64,000 nt of DNA, from positions 94,592,640 through 94,656,639 of the forward strand of contig JARCOQ010000001.1 of NCBI GenBank assembly GCA_029207755.1, written 5' to 3'. The position numbers were made by a program, and so were the translations under genes. Shown here piece by piece: positions 23,201-34,100 of this stretch; positions within the stretch are counted from its first letter, which is position 1; the number at the start of each line of letters is the position of its first letter. This stretch comes from Chamaea fasciata (taxonomy: Eukaryota; Chordata; Aves; Passeriformes; Sylviidae). The notes below the pieces were generated by a model that saw only the letters and a program-made list of their open reading frames with translations, did not search any database and was not told the origin of the DNA.

Positions 23201-26200
23201 AGGTCTTTCCTGAAAACATCAGCCCCTTTGAGATGCTCACTGCTCCCTGTGAGGGGTGACTTCACTGGCCGTAGGGCTCCTTCCAGCCTGCCACCCTTCC
23301 TGCTGCCTGTGCCTGTCAGCCTCTCTCATCACCCTTCAGGGAGAAATGGAACATCAGAGGGGTGAATGATTTGGCTTGTAATGACATTAGAAATTCCATT
23401 CTGGCAGTGCACTAAATCTTCCTTAAAAGCTTTGAAGAGCTTCCTGAATGTATGAGCACTAAACACTGTGGCAGGCCCAGGCCAGGTCATTGAGCCCACC
23501 TCTCTCTCCCCCATGCTGGGAGCAGCCTGCCCTCCCCAAAGACAGTGCCTTTCCAACTTGGTTTGAGCACTCTCTCCTCCTCTGCTGCCTTTCCTTTTCT
23601 GGTCTCTGGAAAACTGTCAGTGCTCTCGGTTTCTCTGCGTAGGGACATCCAACCAAAGAGAGAGGGGATCTTCCTTTAATTTTTTTCCCTTCATTTTACT
23701 ATATTTGCTCTTCTCTGGCACCAAAGTTGAGAAGCAAGGAGATTTTTCTTGTCCCATAGCCTATTTGCAGCAAGTCTTAAGTAGCAGTGAGTCAGTCGTC
23801 GGCTTCCTAGGTGTACACAGATACTGTGCAGCTGAGTTTGTTACACAGCCCATGAACTGACTGCACAGCCTGGGAGACCTAATTCACTGCAGTTCTCTGG
23901 CTACACCCTTATGTTCAAAACACGTGAATCAGGTCTTGAAAAATCATGGAACTCACTTAATGATCATGAGATTTAATAAAAATAAGCACAGGTTTCTTTT
24001 TACTTGCTTTAAAAAATTACTACACTTTTATACTTTTAGGTGCCTCTCAGATCAGTGCTCAAAACTCTTCTCCATATCCATGAGGTCTGCAACCGGAAGT
24101 AAATCCAGAACCTGGAGTTTTAATTAAGAAATTGAATACTGGGAGATTTGTGGTTAAATCAGTGCCATCTTCAGCCTGAGCAGAGGACCTCGGAAAAGAA
24201 AGTTAGGCTGGAATTGGGACCTTTGCTTGATGTTTTTGTTGAAGGAGGAAAGTCATACCACACTGCTCCCTGATACCCTGAATGTGTGTTGCTGGCAAGT
24301 CCAATTTTCTGGCACAATACTTACTGTCTCTACTATGTGAAGAAACCACCAAGTATCTAAAATGCCATAAATCACAGCTGTGATTCTAGGAGAGCTTGTT
24401 CCAAATAGGCTAGGGTACAAGAAAAATCTTTTTGCTTCTGTAGCTTTGGGGGCAGAGAAAAGCTAAGGTAGTAAAATGAAGGAAAAAAAATTTAAAGGAA
24501 TTTAAATTCCCCCCTCTCTTTGGATGGATGTCTCTACCCAGAAAAACCGAGAGCACTGAAGTCTCAGTGATGTGGATTCATTACAGGAGTAAGACAGGCT
24601 GGCTTGTGAACCTTAGTCCTCAGGTTTTGAGCAAGTGAAAATTCAACCAGGCCTTCAACTACAGCTTAATTGGAAGGTGGAATTTCTGTAAAGAATCTGA
24701 ATTTTGTCTGACAAGTTTCCTGGAAATTAAAAATTAGCTTAAACTGTACCACTGCAAGCCAATTTTTAAGTAGTTCAAACTCTAGTCTAGTTGATTATCT
24801 TTTCTACCTTCTTCCTGCCACCCATTAAAGACTTGGCCTCTGCATGTACATTATTTTAGATAGAAGAAAACTTCAAAATGCATATTTGGAACCTTTGTGG
24901 GCATTTGGAAACCCCCGATGTGCTGAAATACTTTACCTTTCCTTGCTAAGTACTCTTCATGAACTTGAGGCTTCTGGTGTTGGTTTGAGTCCTGAGTTTG
25001 GTGACACCAAAAGAAAAGAGACCTCCACTTCAGTCAGTCTTTGCTGTTAAAGCCTTTTGACCAATGGGCAGACCCTGAATTCATGCCGCTAAAATTGCTA
25101 AGCTTGTGTTTTGAAGTCTGTGGAGTGACGCAGAAATTATAGGTGAAAGAATCATTTTTAAGTACAGCCCAAATGGGAGTACAAAGACTGTGATTAATTA
25201 ACATGAGGAAAGCAACATAATTTGAAGTATGGAGTTTGTTGTTGTTTTTTTTCCTGTGGTCCTGTTATTTCCATAACTGGTTAGAAAATCAGCTCTGATC
25301 AAGGAATGGTTTTATTTATTTTAACTATGTCCTACTTAATGGAGATGTAATAATCCAAAACAATTACATTAAAGTAATTATGTTTCAACAAACATAAGCT
25401 TGGCACTTCAGACTGGAAGTGGAACCTGTACCCTGAGCCAATTAGGAGCAGTGAAATGAACAGGAGACTGTTGATTGTAGTTTGTGGAGTGCATTTATTA
25501 AACCAGTAACAAATAATCTATTAATCTTTCTCTAAACATCAACAACATAAAAGAGTTCCTCACCTCAAAGTCAGTTGCATTAAACAATTTCAGACGAACG
25601 AAATGAGACACCAGAAGTTTTTCGTGTCAGGATATGATTTATAGCATGAATTAACTGCTTTTGTGTGATGAAGGGTGTAATTAAACTCCAGTGGCAGCAT
25701 GTGACCATAGCAAATGGCTTGGCAGAGAGCAGATGTCTGGAAGCCAGCTCACCAGGAAATGGGTTTGTGTTGCTGGTGGCACCGGCAGGTCAGTGGGAAA
25801 GCCTGTTCCCTGGGCAGGGTCCTTCCCACCTTTCTCATGCACAAAGGAAACCCGTGGGCTTACCAGGTGCAGGCATCCCAGAAGGTACTGTACCAGTGAG
25901 CAAAATATAAATGCCTTTGTAAAAAAAGGAACATTTCACTAAAGCCTTCTGACTAATACTAGGAATATCACAAGGGGGAAATAGAAAGGGAAGCAGTCAA
26001 CTCACAAATGGAATTACTTTCTGAATATGCTTTACCTCTGGTGCTGGTGTTGCCAAACTGTATGATTTAAGGAAAGGCTTATGTGTTTTAGCTTGGCATA
26101 CTTTCCTTCTCAACCCCTTTTTCTGCAGCCAGGTCTCTCGGTTCTCTCTGTTGCTTGGATTTCTGATGCAGTAAGGGAGAACAAGCATTTATAAAGCTGT

Positions 26201-27147
26201 AATATTGTGAAGATTATACAGAGAAATGGGAAAGGCAGTTGATATAGGTAGAATTTCAAAAAATGCTTCTCACGTTCCCTTTCTGTTAGGCAGAATCCCT
26301 AAATAGCCAGGGGTCATCTAATGGGGCCCCATGCTAAAACTTGCAGAGTCTGCCAGAGCAACAGGGTGATCAGGTAGCCAGAGCTTCTACGTACAGGTAT
26401 TAAATGGGCTTATTTGCAATCTATCTGCTCAATCAGATGATGTCTTCACTCATTTAACACCATGCAAGGACACACTGCTGCTGTCGCCACCGGCATTTCC
26501 AAGATTTTATATACATTGCTTTTAGTTCATTAAGACAGGTGATCTCTTTCATATTGCAGGCAAAATCAGCTTAAGCTTGTTGGTAGTACATCATAATTTT
26601 CTGATTTATTGAGAAAAAAAGTGAAGCAATCTAATATTTTATCATTTTGAAGTAGCAATAGAAAAATTTTTGCAAGTCAAAATATTTTCAGTGTTATTGC
26701 AAGTGATGGAGTTAAACTTCAAATTCCCTCTGTAACTCTCCTACTTACACTGGTTCTTCGTCTTTACATTTTCTTTCTCTAAATCCACATGCTTTTTCCT
26801 GTTTGAAATTCTATTACTCTCTGTGATGACACATGGTCTTTGACCTCTTCATTAATCTTAGCATTTTCTTAGGGTCTCATATATGTATTATCCAAAGGGG
26901 TCTTTCCGCTAATGCAAAGCTGATTTGTAATAATCAACATTAATGGATGATAATAATTCTTGTGATTTATCCACGAATGGCATTTGGTGTACCCTAGAGG
27001 CTAAAAGAGAATGCAATATCTCCAAAGAATGTGTTAGGCTTGAGGGGATAGCAAGCTAAGCTGGAGATCAGGAGTTTTTGACTCTAGTAAAAAAACATGA
27101 CATGTATTGCTAACCTAGATTTTGGAAGATCATTGGATACTTATAAA
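20223..27147. other. No gene recognised; long unique stretch
   Basis: I see no named repeat across nearly 7 kb. 23050-23660 is richer in G+C and open in frames of up to 104 codons, without domains. At 26032-26127 on the minus strand a 32-codon stretch ends in a GTAAAG donor-like site but lacks a pyrimidine tract at the acceptor. Some of this could be conserved non-coding DNA, which I cannot judge from one sequence. Confidence 0.5.
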
Positions 27148-27568
27148 ACCTCTTCTATGAGCACAAGCCTTATGAGGAGTAGCTGAGGGAGCTGCAGGTA
27201 TTTATTCTGGAGAAAAGGAGGCTCAGGGGAGGTGTCATCACTCTCTACAACTATGTGAAACAAGGCTGTAGCCAGGTAGAGGTTGGTCTCCCAGGTAACA
27301 AGTGATAGAACAACAAACAGCCTCAAGCTGAACCAACAGAGGTTTATATCAGATCTTTGGAAAAGTTTTTTCACTGAAAGTGTGGAAAGGCATTAGGAGA
27401 GGCTTTGCAGGGAAGTGGTGGAATCACTGTCCCTGGAAGTGTTTGGAAGACATGTGGATGTGGCACTTGGGAACATGGTTTAGTGGTGAACACAGTGGGG
27501 CTGGCGTAAGAGTTGGATTCAGCGATCTCAGAGGTCTTTTCCAAAATTAATTATTCTATGATTCTATG
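27148..27568 (+). mobile_element. CR1 LINE 3' fragment
   Basis: Recognised by CCTTATGAGGAGTAGCTGAG, GGGAGCTGCAGGTATTTATT, CTGGAGAAAAGGAGGCTCAG, GGAGGTGTCATCACTCTCTA and a terminal ATTCTATGATTCTATGA at 27552-27568. The GAGGCTCAGGGGAGG-type 5' part resembles the CR1-J-like copies common in birds. It is truncated and has no intact frame. The 77-codon minus-strand frame at 27141-27374 lies mostly inside it and is not a gene. Confidence 0.9.
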
Positions 27569-29783
27569 AAACAGTGGTTGAGACAGCTGCCAAGGAGCCT
27601 TGGAGGAACATCTCACAGAGAGACTTGTAACACACTGCTCTTCTCTCTCATGTTCTTGTTTTTCAAAATCTCTGGTTTGGAAAAGTCAGTTTGATTTCCA
27701 GACTTCCACTGTCACAGCACCTAAACCCACAGATGCTGAAGGCAAGTCAGGCTGCTGAGACAGTCACACGAAGCAAGAAAGGGGTACAAGCTGTGCCTGA
27801 CACCACCTCAAGGGAGCAGCTGCAGGTTAAGGTCTGAGCAGATGCAGCTGGAAGGCAGGAAGGACAAGAGCTGCAGTTAGCCTAGGAGCTGTGACCAGGG
27901 CTTCTTAATCATAGCCTCAAGTCACCAGCTGAATGGCTCCTGGTATGAGCTGCTGTACCTCATGTGAGAAAACGGTTTTGTTAAAAACAGTGGATTTGAA
28001 CGGGTGGCCAGAAACTCCACAACACAGTTTCCAAAAGAGCTGATCTGAGAGCAAAAGAGAGCAAGGTTCATTATCAAGATTGTCTTGTGTGGTTTCCATT
28101 CCTCTCTTTTCAGTCATCATTTATTGGTTAAGACTTAATAACTAAAAGAGAGTATAACTTGGCACTCATTGCCAGAACTCCAAAAGCAAACATTACTGCT
28201 ACTTTTTTAACCACAGCCAGCAAATCTTTTCTAACAGCAGCCTGACCCCAACTCTCCTCTGCCCAGCATCTCTGCTGCAGTGGGGCAACTGAAGTAGCCC
28301 ATGATCAGCCAGGCCAGGGCCAACAATGCTTTAACCCATGAACCCCTAAAACAGAAGGTATGAGTGATTTTAAAAGTATGTTTTTAAAGATTGGGGGTTT
28401 TTTTTCTTCACTGAGGTTTTAATATATTTTAATCAGACAGTTACACAGGCACTTTAGCTAGCCCAACAAAATTTTGAGTGGCAGGCTATAGGCAATCAGA
28501 ACTTTATTTCTAGGACTGTGTGACCAGTGGTAAAGAACTTATTGCAGCTTGATTTTAAACAGACCCCAGTCATCTCGGACTGCAAAATGAGCTAAACACA
28601 AGTCCACTCATAGTTTCTGCTATCCTGCAAGTTCAAACCATGTAGTCAGGAGATCTGGAGTCTCATTTGGGTTTTAGTATCTCTCGTGAGTTCCTTCCAG
28701 GAACTAATAGAGGAATTCTTAGAATCCAAAACTGCTGATATCAGGCCAAAAAAACATCAAACCACCCCAGAGACAACCTGAATCAATGTCTGCTTTCCCA
28801 AACATAGCCCTTTTTTTCTCAGCAGCTTGTCATAAAATCATTGCTCTGCCTTCTGGGGTGTTGAATGGCAAATCATTTGTTGCAAGACTCTATGGTGACA
28901 AATGCAATAATTGCCATAGCTTTTTAATGTTAGTATTGTGCTGCATCCCGTTTTGGTTCCAGAAATTCTGACACTTCATCTTAATTTGGACTAGTCTTTG
29001 TTTGCCAGTTCACTGCTCTTATTCACATCAAGGGGATGCTATGCTCTGTCCCTGCAATCTTGTCAATTAGTACAGTGGTATATATTTTGCATTTAACAGA
29101 ATTTCATATACTTCTAACAAGGCTGCTGATTTCATCCCAGTGCAGTAACTGCCTTGATATGAAATTTCTTTGGAAGAATGCTTTCTGCCTGAGGGCTGTT
29201 CATATATATGAGCTTCTGCAACCAATTAAAACATTAAGGAACCTACAGTTGAACAAATATCAGTGAAAATTTAAGAACGGAGTGGTAGTTTTCAGCCAGT
29301 TTTATGGAAAGTCAATAGGTATCCGGAGGTCCAATTACAGGAAATGTTTTTGCAGTATGAAATAAAATTATAAGAAATAGAGAGGTAAATGAGAATGTTA
29401 CAGGCACCTAGCATGCTTCTGGTCTTGGCATAATGAATTAATTAAGAAGAATCAGTATTAAACAGTAAAGATGAAATTCTGCTGTGCATTGCACCTCTTT
29501 AATTCTGGGATAATTTCGTCGACTTCACAGAAATCACATTGGATATAAAAGTGAGGAACACAGAAAACTGACACCCTGTCAATCCCAAATGCACCATCCT
29601 TTTTGGCCAAATATCCTCACGCCCCTGCCTATTAAGTGCAGTTCAGAGGCTGGTTTGGAAGCCAATGCCCCCTGTTAATACGGAGCAGCAAGATAAAGGA
29701 CCACATTTTATTCCCACTCAGCTACTTTGTGGAGTCTGAGCAATGAGGCACCTTCTTTCTTGGGCTGTGTGTTTCAAATCGAC
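27569..29783. other. No gene recognised
   Basis: Unique-looking DNA between a CR1 copy and the tRNA-derived SINE. The small frames (for example 27917-28120 on - and 28786-28971 on +) show no family signature. Confidence 0.5.
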
Positions 29784-29938
29784 TGAGGAGATCAGTTCAG
29801 TTGGTCAGAGTATGGTGCTAATAATGCCGAGGTCATGGGTTCAATGTCTGTATGGGTCAATTCAATAAAAAATTGGACTAGATGACCAACCATGGAGGGT
29901 CCCTTCCAACTCAGAATATTCTGTGGTTCTATGAGGAG
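29784..29938 (+). mobile_element. tRNA-Ile-derived SINE with CR1-like tail and target duplication
   Basis: The body spans 29791-29931. The head reads TCAGTTGGTCAGAGTATGG, then TGCTAATAATGCCGAGGTCA and TGGGTTCAATGTCTG. This aligns with tRNA-Ile(AAT), including an A-box-like part, the CTAATAA anticodon loop at 29818-29824 and a B-box-like GGTTCAA. The tail reads TTGGACTAGATGACC, GGTCCCTTCCAACTCAGAAT and ends TTCTGTGGTTCTATGA, like the CR1 3' terminus. A 7-bp repeat TGAGGAG (29784-29790 and 29932-29938) is a likely target duplication; its first bases overlap the usual TGA end, so its length is approximate. SINEs of this make-up are known from passerines (TguSINE1-like) and are mobilised by CR1. 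The tRNA part is mutated in the B box and is not a functional tRNA gene. Confidence 0.88.
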
Positions 29939-30026
29939 GAAGTCTGTTGTTCCTCTTCTAGATTCATTTTGGGCCATTTAGCCTCCTTGGCTTTCTGCTT
30001 CTCTGATTTCCTCTGTTTCCTTGCAG

Positions 30027-30177
30027 ACAACCTGCCAGCCAGCCCTGACTGCAGCACACATGGGACAGCATTGTCCCCCTGTCCCATCTGCCTGCTGTTT
30101 GCCTCAACAGCACCTGCAAGCCCTGTTTTCTGTTTAGACACCAAGTGGTGCACCTCTAGGGCTGCCAAGTGTGCTTG
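30027..30177 (+). other. Splice-framed candidate exon (weak)
   Basis: A strong pyrimidine tract (29990-30022) and a TTGCAG acceptor precede a G+C-rich 151-bp interval that ends at GTAAAA (30178). One + frame is open right through, with several cysteines, but it stops at the donor and matches no family I know. The minus strand is open here too (29929-30168). A non-coding exon or chance are both more likely than a protein. Confidence 0.15.
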
Positions 30178-31118
30178 GTAAAACCTACTCAGCCATTCAT
30201 TTAAATACTTGTTAAACAGGAAGCTGCTGCTGGAAAGTTGAGTGCTGGTTTATATTTAAACAAATAGTGGGAACAGGCATGAGTGTCATTTTGTGATGTA
30301 GTGGAAAATTTGAATGGCTTGCATTATCCCAGAAGTAACCCCTTGAAAACAAACCTGAGAGGCTGTTAAGGACCCTTCTCAAACCTGTAGGCTTTTGCAC
30401 TGGTAGCAGCAGTGAAAGGGTAAACTTGCACAGTTCTTTCACTGCAAACGTAGGCGTTAAAGGAAAAGTGATGCATGCGGTGTAGCATTGGTGTTTCCCT
30501 AGTGATTGAAGGAAAGTAGTTATTAAGGTCAGCTATGCTTATTTTTGGCAGATGTGGAGCCCCTTTCAGCCCGAACACACCTAAGGAGTTTACTTAAGGT
30601 CAAGAAAGTTGCATATTTTGCGAGTGAAGTAAACAAGGGCAGCAAATGTTGGTGTGTTGAGCACCTCCTTTTAGTAGCTGTCGACTATCAAGAGACATGA
30701 TTTTGATTTGGCATCTCTTGCAAAGTTTGACATCAGTATTGTCAGGGGTGACTGTTGGGTCAGATGCAGCTCTGGGGTCTCCTGAAAGTTTGAGGTATCC
30801 AGGGTGATGCCAGGATGCAGAGGTGTGGGAGCCCTGAGAAGCCAAAGTGCACATGGGTCAGAGTGTTTGAGTCCTTAAATGTTCTGTGAGGGCATAGCTT
30901 TGCCTTTGTGGAGTTTTGCCATCTCCGTCTGTCCTGCGGGAGATTTTTGGCTGCTCTGGTCTCCTTGCCTATGTTCAATAGGCTGCCTGTCAGCAGAAGG
31001 CACATGAACTCTCAGAAGGAAGACCTCTCCTCACCTGTCACCCAGCAACGGACATGTGATAGCCACCAGTGTCACAGTCTGTTCTACTCACTGCAGGGTT
31101 ACTCCTCCACAGTGATGG
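30178..31118. other. No gene recognised
   Basis: Frames of up to about 120 codons occur (30908-31279 on +) but lack domains. No repeat was recognised up to the tandem duplication at 31119. Confidence 0.5.
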
Positions 31119-31152
31119 TCACGGTTGTTTACACATCACGGTTGTTTACACA
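31119..31152. repeat. Perfect 17-bp tandem duplication
   Basis: TCACGGTTGTTTACACA occurs twice head to tail with no mismatch (31119-31135 and 31136-31152). The unit contains TGTTTAC, a forkhead-type binding core, so the pair could bind such a factor twice; that is inference only. Confidence 0.9.
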
Positions 31153-34100
31153 ACCGACAGTTCCTGCCAAACTTCACAGCATAGCCAGGAGAGTTTTCCT
31201 GAGAATGCATTTGGAGACATGCATTGGGCTGTCCCAGAGACATGTAAGAGGTAAGGAGCCTTACAGTTTTCCTGGGTGAACAAAAAGGTTAGCAGCTGTA
31301 GTCAGCCTCATAGATATATCACCATGTTTTTCTAGTTATCATCAGACTTCAAGCTCTCCTATTTGCTTCTCTCACTTTATGGTGACAATTGCCACATAAA
31401 CACTCCTGTTATTAATAGAAGTAATGCATTACATTTATATATATTTATGATTCATATATTGTATAATTTATATAATTACCATTTGAATTCCTTTTTCTAG
31501 TTCATGCTCCACAAATGAAGGTCGTTATTGATGATCCAATGCCAAGAAAATATTTTCAGTTCCAATCATTTTCTCAGTACTTTTTCTAATAATGTTTCTT
31601 ATGCTTAGACATGCACAAGCATTACAATATTTTGAAAGGATGCACTTTTTCTTCAGTGTTAAAACTCCTCTCCATTTAAAATTTAATATATTCTTGTCTG
31701 CTGGCATGTTATAGCACAAAAATGCATTGCAAACTACAGGCCAAGTTATTTCTCCTGTGAATGCTTTAAAGCACCAAAATAATTTTCTGGTCTTGGAAAT
31801 GTGTCCTGAAGAGAATGCAAAGTGACTCTCCACACAGTGGGTAAGATGCTGCTAAAACTCCTCCATAGCCAGCCAGCATCCATGGCTGCACATGACGTGC
31901 TTCCTCCCAATATCCTGAGCAAGTATTGATCCCTTTTCTCTCCAGAGCCCACCCTGACTCCAAGATAGGTGGGCGAGGTAATGCAGCTGCTTTTCATGAC
32001 TGTGACCCAAGAGGGTGGCGGTGGGTTTGGGTTTTTTGTAAGATTTTGCCAAAACAGAAAGTCAGAATTAGTGTGTGCAAAACACATCTAAACAATGGAA
32101 CACATACAAATTAGAGTACCCACCCACAACACCTAATACATAACCAGTGAGTCATGCCCAGGGCCCAGTATGAGAAATCTGTGTAGGTGGGTTGTATTTG
32201 GCTTTCTTTTTGATTGCAGTGGTGTTTCTCTCTAGCTAATAATTATTGCACTCTGAATTAATAAACACAAGGATCTGAGCTTTCCAAGATGTTCTAGTGG
32301 TACAACATGTCATTTGTTAGACCTAAAAGTTTGATCCCTGTGGAAATGCAGATGAGTTATGTCTTAGGATCCTAAATTTTTTGGTGTTCATTTGAGTCCA
32401 GAGATTAAAATTGAGACAGTAAAGCAGTGGGATACTAAGCCGAGTACAAGGTAGTAGTGACCAAAACAGTCGCTATTAGCAAGTTATTCAATCACCTAAG
32501 GAAAATGTGAAGAGATGATAGTCTCTTGAGGATAAAAGAACACATCACAGACACCACCGGCAGTACTGGCTGCTTTCTCATGAGGCTCAGCAGAGATGCC
32601 AAAGGTTTCAAAGGTGTGGAGTCTGAGCCGCCTTCTCACGCCCAGTGATGGTCCCTGCAGGTTAGGGCTGGGGCTTGCCGGTTGGGCAGTGCCGGGAAGC
32701 GCACAGTGCCACTCCCTCCTCTCTGATCAACCTCTGATAAACAGGGAGAAGCCCAGTCCACAGAGACATAAATTTGGCACTTTTCCTGAGTGCTACACTT
32801 CAGAAACGCAAAAAATGAAAGGGCGCATAGAAGCCTAAGCATGCAAAAGTCAAGCCCAAGTCAAATGCAATTTGACTTTCTGGGATTTCATTTTAATTAT
32901 TCTGAGAAACAGATTTTTCTATGCTCCACAACAACGAATATTTTTACATTATTTAGAGTAAGTGAGTTTTCCAATCAGCCTCTGAAGGCCTCAAGTAGTT
33001 CCTGTGTGGTAATTGCTGCTGGGTGTCTTAATGCCACAGACATCTGAGGTTTTCCAGAATATTTTAACCGACACTAGCTGTTATTTAGTAGCCACGAGTA
33101 TTGCTTGATGCCATTGTTGCAGGCAGACATTGTAAGAAGGCAAGAAAATTCTAAGCTGAGGTTTTTTTAAAGTGCTCATTGCCAGCCTGACATTGCCACC
33201 ACTATTCACTTTTCTTGCAAGCATCAATAGGAAAGTAATGACAACTTTTTAGGACAGTGAGGCACTTTTGAAAATCCTGTCCTTAGTTTACTGCTTCTGC
33301 AGTGCTTCCATTTAATTTTCCCCCTTTCTTCTTTATTTCTAATGTTTCCACATTCACTTCCTCCATCTCCACTTTGCTATCATGTCTGCCTTTGATTTTT
33401 TTCCTTCTGTCTTTTCCTTACTGTCTCTTGGGGCATTCTTCCAGGGTTGTTTTCCTATTACACTCATAATTGTCCATATGTGAGGTGACTGTGAACCATC
33501 CTCATGTTGTGACAAGGCACAAAAAACAATAGTTCCCCCCACCTTGGTTGGAACCTCTTTTTCACATCCTTGCTTAACCTCACATTTTTGATCTTATTTA
33601 ATTGTTCATCTGACCATTAACTCAACCATAAACAGTAATGCATAACAAAGAAGATTTATTTCTAAAGCAATTCTAGAAGTGCAGTTGTGTTCTCAACCAG
33701 CACTTATTCCAGATACTTCGGTGAATGGATAGACTTGCTCACATCTACTGTTGCACCAATTCAGTATTCAATTAGATCAGGCTAAGTTTGGTGTTTACTG
33801 AGCTATGGAAATGCTCATGCAAGACACACAGACATGTTAAGGACCCCTGCAGTTCATGTCTAAAGTCATGGTGAGAATAGCTCAGCTTATCTAGTGTCAT
33901 GGCAAATGCTAAATGGTATGAGTCACTTAAACTCCTGACACTGCAAAAATGCACATTAGAGGGAAGATTTTATTCAATCTCTTGGGCTTGTGCATCTTTC
34001 CTTTCTTCCATCCTGAATAGGAACACAGTCAGGGCTGACTAGTGTTTCCACACAGTCTCCTTAAGTCATGGTCTAGATTCAGCAGTTTTGGAATGGACTG

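Noticed and set aside
26032..26127. Minus-strand candidate exon ending at a GTAAAG donor
   Set aside because: The sequence before the CTGCAG acceptor is purine-rich, so splicing there is unlikely, and the peptide matches nothing known to me.
29818..29860. Functional tRNA-Ile gene
   Set aside because: The B box and stems are mutated, there is no terminator-flanked mature end, and a CR1 tail follows; it is a SINE head.
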